Of a stretch of DNA of 9,855 bases, positions 6,878 to 9,855 are shown one piece after another. This DNA comes from JBHEPS01 sp046261635 (GTDB taxonomy: Bacteria > Acidobacteriota > Thermoanaerobaculia > Gp7-AA8). The notes under the pieces were generated by a model that saw only the letters and a list, made by a program, of their open reading frames with translations, ran no database searches and had not been told where the DNA came from. The DNA lies in the NCBI GenBank assembly GCA_046261635.1, contig JBHEOL010000319.1, positions 1 to 9,855 on the forward strand, read 5' to 3'. Numbering within the stretch: position 1 is the stretch's first letter; every line of letters begins with the position of its first letter. The position numbers and the translations under genes are program-made.

Positions 6878-6962
6878 GCCCCGGTGGCGGAATGGCAGAC
6901 GCTGCGGACTTAAAATCCGCTGGGCCGAGAGGCCCGTGCCGGTTCGACCCCGGCCCGGGGCA
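6878..6962 (+). tRNA. tRNA-Leu, anticodon UAA
   Basis: The 85-nt sequence folds as a class II tRNA. The acceptor stem GCCCCGG pairs fully with CCGGGGC, and the D-arm contains GGAATGGCAGACGC. The anticodon stem GCGGA/TCCGC carries loop CTTAAAA, placing TAA at 34-36. The long variable arm TGGGCC-GAGA-GGCCC is typical of leucine tRNAs. The T-arm GCCGG/CCGGC has loop TTCGACC. The discriminator is A. CCA is not encoded (the next bases are CTC), so it must be added by nucleotidyltransferase. The UAA anticodon reads UUA and UUG, rare codons in a GC-rich genome. Confidence 0.97.
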
Positions 6963-7020
6963 CTCTCCCACACCGCCAACCCGATGCGCCGGCCGCCGCG
7001 CATGGGCTCGGCACTCGTCC

Positions 7021-7029
7021 TGATAGAAT
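7021..7029 (+). promoter_or_regulatory. Extended -10 promoter of the acyl-CoA dehydrogenase gene
   Basis: TGATAGAAT fits the extended -10 pattern TGnTATAAT, with five of six bases in the hexamer. It lies 54 bp before the start codon and 59 bp after tRNA-Leu. There is no recognisable -35 box, as is common for extended -10 promoters. Confidence 0.5.
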
Positions 7030-7083
7030 CGCCGTCCCCCGGCCCGGCACCACGTTCCGGGAAATCCCAAGGAGGCACCTCCC

Positions 7084-8265
7084 ATGTCCGCTCACCCTCA
7101 CGCCGGCGATGCCGGCGCGCCGCTGACCATCCTCGCGGAAGAAGAAGTGATGTTCCAGGAGAGCGTTCGCGAATTCGCGATCGAGAAGATCCGTCCGATG
7201 GTCCATCAGATGGATCACGACGCAACGATGGATCCCGGGTTGATCCGGAGCTTTTTCGAGCTCGGGATCATGGGGATCGAGGTCCCCGAGGATCTCGGCG
7301 GGGCCGGCTCCACGTTCTTCAACGCGGTGCTGGTCGTCGAGGAGCTCTCGCATGTCGACGCCTCGTGCGGGGTCCTGGTGGACGTCCAGAACACCCTGGT
7401 CAACAACGCCATCCTCCGCTGGGGGTCGGCCGAACAGAAGAAGGATCTCCTCCCGAGGCTGAGCTCGGAAGTCATCGGCGCTTACGCTCTTTCGGAGGCG
7501 GGCTCGGGATCGGACGCATTCGCGCTTGCGACCAGGGCGCGGCAGGACGGGGACGACTGGGTTCTCGACGGGCACAAGCTCTGGATCACGAATGCCGCCG
7601 AAGCCGGGGTGTTCATCGTGTTCGCGAACGCGAATCCCGACGCTGGCTACAAGGGAATCACGGCCTTCATCGTCGAAGGCGATTCGCCCGGATTCTCGAT
7701 TGGAAAGAAGGAAGACAAGACCGGCATTCGCGCCTCGTCGACTTGCGAGCTGATCTTCGACGGCTGCCGGGTCCCGAAACGGAACGTGCTCGGCGAAGTC
7801 GGCAAGGGCTACAAGATCGCGATCGAGACGCTCAACGAGGGGCGGATCGGGATCGGCGCCCAGATGATCGGCATCTCGCGCGGCGCGCTCGAGCATGCGA
7901 TCGCCTACTCGAAGGAGCGGAAGCAGTTCGGCAAGCCGATCGCGGAGTTCCAGGGAATCCAGTTTCAGATCGCCCAGGCCGCGACCGAGCTCGAAGCGGC
8001 CCGCCTGATGGTCTACAACTCCGCCCGGCTCAAGGATGCGGGACGGTCGTTCGTGAAGGAAGCCGCCATGGCCAAGCTCTTCTCCTCGCAGGTCTGCGAG
8101 CGCGTGACCTCGATCGCGGTCGAGATCTTCGGCGGGAACGGCTACACGCGGGAGTATCCGGTCGAGAAGTTCTGGCGCGACTCGAAAATCGGCAAGATCT
8201 ACGAGGGAACCTCGAACATGCAGCTCTCGACGATCGCGAAGACGATTCTGACGGACAAACTGTAA
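7084..8265 (+). CDS. Short/branched-chain-type acyl-CoA dehydrogenase
   Basis: This FAD enzyme introduces the alpha-beta double bond into short acyl-CoAs and passes electrons to ETF. It acts in fatty-acid or branched-chain amino-acid degradation. The 393-residue length is standard. It shows ALSEAGSGSDAFA (135-147, the first family signature), KTGIRASST (212-220), YSKERKQFGKPIAEFQ (275-290) and the catalytic glutamate E374 in IYEGTSNMQLSTIAK (372-386). From memory, several stretches closely resemble human ACADSB (RASSTC, LNEGRIGI, YPVEKF), suggesting 2-methyl branched or short substrates such as 2-methylbutyryl- or isobutyryl-CoA. Butyryl-CoA remains possible. AAGGAGG eight bases before the ATG fixes the start, and an extended -10 promoter lies upstream. 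It appears monocistronic, with no partner genes of the pathway beside it. Confidence 0.95.
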   Translation: MSAHPHAGDAGAPLTILAEEEVMFQESVREFAIEKIRPMVHQMDHDATMDPGLIRSFFELGIMGIEVPEDLGGAGSTFFNAVLVVEELSHVDASCGVLVDVQNTLVNNAILRWGSAEQKKDLLPRLSSEVIGAYALSEAGSGSDAFALATRARQDGDDWVLDGHKLWITNAAEAGVFIVFANANPDAGYKGITAFIVEGDSPGFSIGKKEDKTGIRASSTCELIFDGCRVPKRNVLGEVGKGYKIAIETLNEGRIGIGAQMIGISRGALEHAIAYSKERKQFGKPIAEFQGIQFQIAQAATELEAARLMVYNSARLKDAGRSFVKEAAMAKLFSSQVCERVTSIAVEIFGGNGYTREYPVEKFWRDSKIGKIYEGTSNMQLSTIAKTILTDKL

Positions 8266-8271
8266 GAAGAA

Positions 8272-8394
8272 AGGGGCTAGGGGCTAGGGACTAGGGGCTA
8301 GGAAAAACAAAGGCAGAATCAGAGCTTGGACAATCGTCAACTCCTGATTTTGCCTTTGCCGTTCCTAGTCCCTGGCCCCCAGCCCCTAGCCCCT
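8272..8394. repeat. Large inverted repeat with 51-bp heptamer-built arms
   Basis: The left arm (8272-8322) and right arm (8344-8394) are inverted copies with about 43 of 51 positions matching and no gap, around a 21-base loop. Three of the eight mismatches would be G-U pairs in plus-strand RNA. The outer part of each arm is made of tandem heptamers: AGGGGCT, AGGGGCT, AGGGACT, AGGGGCT on the left. The inner part carries AAAGGCAGAATCAG, matched by CTGATTTTGCCTTT. It starts seven bases after the acyl-CoA dehydrogenase stop. It could fold into a long hairpin that ends or protects that transcript. No T-run follows, and no target-site duplication is seen. Confidence 0.9.
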
Positions 8395-8395
8395 G

Positions 8396-8425
8396 AATTA
8401 AAAAGGGCGCCGTCGCCGGCGCCCT
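8396..8425 (-). terminator. Intrinsic terminator facing the minus strand, with no obvious gene
   Basis: A perfect 9-bp stem (8404-8412 with 8417-8425) has a GCGA loop on the minus strand and is followed there by TTTTTAATT. On the plus strand the stem is followed by CGGGGCGG, so it does not suit the acyl-CoA dehydrogenase gene. The nearest minus-strand gene, rpoD, has its own terminator 530 bp upstream. This terminator therefore most likely ends another minus-strand transcript. Confidence 0.8.
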
Positions 8426-8740
8426 CGGGGCGGAGTGTCGATCTACGACGACCGACCCTCCTTTGATTTGCGATAACTCATCGAACGCAGTACCTCCTCC
8501 CCCTCGAATTTCCGGCGGCTCCAGGGCCGGCGTGACGCGCTAGCTTCGTCACCCACCGCACCGATATGCCATGGACCGGATCGGCCGCCCCTTCTCACCC
8601 CGGGTGGAGGGGAGGGGCGGGAACTTGGCGTTCTGTTTCAAAGACTGCGGCGCTCTCGTTGGACCCGCCGACGGCATGAAGCAAAACTTCGTCCCCCGCG
8701 ACGTTATTGCACGTTGGTGGAACAGGAGGGCTTCATGGGT
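8404..8740 (-). ncRNA. Candidate structured small RNA (about 340 nt)
   Basis: A sigma70-like promoter at 8747-8775 and an intrinsic terminator at 8396-8425 bound this stretch on the minus strand, with no convincing protein gene inside. Local helices visible in the minus-strand RNA include CAUGAAGC/GCUUCAUG near the 5' end, CCGCCCCU/AGGGGCGG with inner CACC/GGUG, CCGAU/AUCGG, GUGACG/CGUCAC, CCGGC/GCCGG, and GGAG-G-GUCG/CGAC-A-CUCC near the 3' end. A perfect AGGAGGT (8498-8492) precedes a 12-codon frame (8481-8443, MSYRKSKEGRSS), so a small peptide is possible. A 42-residue frame from 8677 lacks a ribosome site. Hallmarks of tmRNA, RNase P RNA, 6S and SRP RNA were not found. GC-rich sequence forms hairpins easily, so the case rests mainly on the promoter and terminator. 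Confidence 0.4.
8585..8620. repeat. Imperfect hairpin CCGCCCCT/AGGGGCGG
   Basis: An 8-bp stem (8585-8592 with 8613-8620) encloses a smaller CACC/GGTG-type pairing on the minus strand. It resembles the short GC-rich palindromes scattered between genes in many GC-rich genomes, and lies inside the candidate RNA. Confidence 0.5.
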
Positions 8741-8746
8741 GACTCG

Positions 8747-8785
8747 ATGATAAGTTTTCGTGTTGATTTTCGCAATGATTTTTTT
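8747..8785 (-). promoter_or_regulatory. Sigma70-type promoter with upstream A-tract, minus strand
   Basis: On the minus strand TTGCGA (8775-8770, four of six) and TATCAT (8752-8747, five of six) are exactly 17 bp apart with an A-rich spacer. A run of seven A (8785-8779) lies just upstream of the -35 box, like an UP element. The start would fall near 8740. It is the best-formed promoter in the window, and no known gene follows it on that strand before a terminator. Confidence 0.6.
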
Positions 8786-8797
8786 GGGGGGGAGCAC

Positions 8798-8851
8798 GAT
8801 AGGACGAATAGGACCTATAGGACTGATAGGACGAATAGGACCTGTAGGTCC
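8798..8851. repeat. 9-bp tandem repeat array (NATAGGACN), six units
   Basis: The units are GATAGGACG, AATAGGACC, TATAGGACT, GATAGGACG, AATAGGACC and a diverged TGTAGGTCC. This is the reverse complement of the unit at 5.2 kb. It lies immediately upstream of the minus-strand promoter and is inverted relative to the array at 8897-8945. Confidence 0.9.
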
Positions 8852-8896
8852 TGTCTCGGGAGGGTTGCGGCTTTGAAGTAAGGTCTCCCCCCCGCC

Positions 8897-8945
8897 CGTC
8901 CTACCTATTCGTCCTATCGGTCCTATTCGTCCGATTCGTCCTATC
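8897..8945. repeat. 9-bp tandem repeat array (CGTCCTATN), facing the previous array
   Basis: Four 9-bp units (8910-8945: CGTCCTATC, GGTCCTATT, CGTCCGATT, CGTCCTATC) follow a degenerate 13-base unit at 8897-8909. Together with the array at 8798-8851 it makes an imperfect inverted repeat around a spacer of about 45 bases. It abuts the rpoD terminator. Confidence 0.88.
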
Positions 8946-8946
8946 G

Positions 8947-8977
8947 AAAACAAAAGGCCGCGGTTTCCCGCGGCCTT
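8947..8977 (-). terminator. rpoD intrinsic terminator
   Basis: A perfect 10-bp stem (8954-8963 with 8968-8977) has a GAAA loop on the minus strand, and the minus strand then reads TTTTGTTTTCG. It lies 23 bases past the rpoD stop codon. Confidence 0.93.
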
Positions 8978-9000
8978 CGTGATTCCGTCTGCTCTTCGTT

Positions 9001-9855
<855 letters not shown>

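Noticed and set aside
6573..8294. 573-codon plus-strand frame across the GHL10 start, the tRNA and the acyl-CoA dehydrogenase
   Set aside because: It runs through a tRNA gene and overlaps two well-supported genes in other frames, and its translation is Arg/Gly-rich shadow sequence.
8272..8394. MITE or insertion sequence remnant
   Set aside because: The termini are palindromic, but no flanking target duplication or transposase fragment is seen. It is kept as an inverted repeat only.
8404..8740. tmRNA, RNase P RNA, 6S or SRP RNA
   Set aside because: No tRNA-like ends, no GAGGAAAGUC-type P RNA core, no 6S bubble layout and no SRP GGUCAGG/GGAAGCAGC signature could be found by eye.
8798..8945. 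CRISPR array
   Set aside because: The units are 9 bp and strictly tandem with no unique spacers, and no cas genes are present.

Overview
The window is about 9.9 kb of GC-rich bacterial chromosome. It looks like ordinary housekeeping DNA with unusually repeat-rich intergenic gaps. No phage, transposase, plasmid or CRISPR signature is visible. The gene content (an MglA-family polarity GTPase, an Smr-domain protein, NadA, a GHL10 lipoprotein, a branched-chain-type acyl-CoA dehydrogenase and an RpoD-type sigma factor) and the short GTCCTAT- and AGGGGCT-type tandem repeats suggest a Gram-negative, free-living bacterium. It may belong to Acidobacteriota or a related phylum, but this placement is inference and not firm.

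Layout from left to right. Threonine synthase (thrC, + strand) is followed by a heptamer repeat and a strong terminator facing the other way. Three minus-strand genes come next, in transcription order: a small Smr-domain protein, an MglA-like GTPase with a long acidic and coiled-coil tail, and a lipoprotein of unknown function ending at that terminator. Divergent from smr are nadA (quinolinate synthase, NAD biosynthesis) and a translationally coupled two-TM membrane protein (TTGA overlap). A 9-bp tandem repeat fills the convergent gap to a GHL10/DigH-like glycosyl hydrolase lipoprotein (minus strand). Then come tRNA-Leu(UAA), a short/branched-chain acyl-CoA dehydrogenase (+), a 735-bp stretch without a recognised protein gene, and the 3' part of rpoD (minus strand, running off the right edge).

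The stretch between the acyl-CoA dehydrogenase and rpoD (8266-9000) is the most interesting part. It holds a 123-bp inverted repeat with 51-bp arms built from AGGGGCT heptamers, and two facing arrays of the same 9-bp repeat seen at 5.2 kb. On the minus strand it also holds a well-formed sigma70-type promoter (TTGCGA, 17 bp, TATCAT, with an A-tract upstream) about 340 bp before an intrinsic terminator. No convincing protein gene lies between promoter and terminator, so this is a candidate for an undescribed structured small RNA. All three minus-strand terminators in the window have a GNRA tetraloop.

The genes do not form one pathway. The plausible functional groups are smr-mglA-lipoprotein (possibly co-transcribed) and nadA plus the membrane protein.
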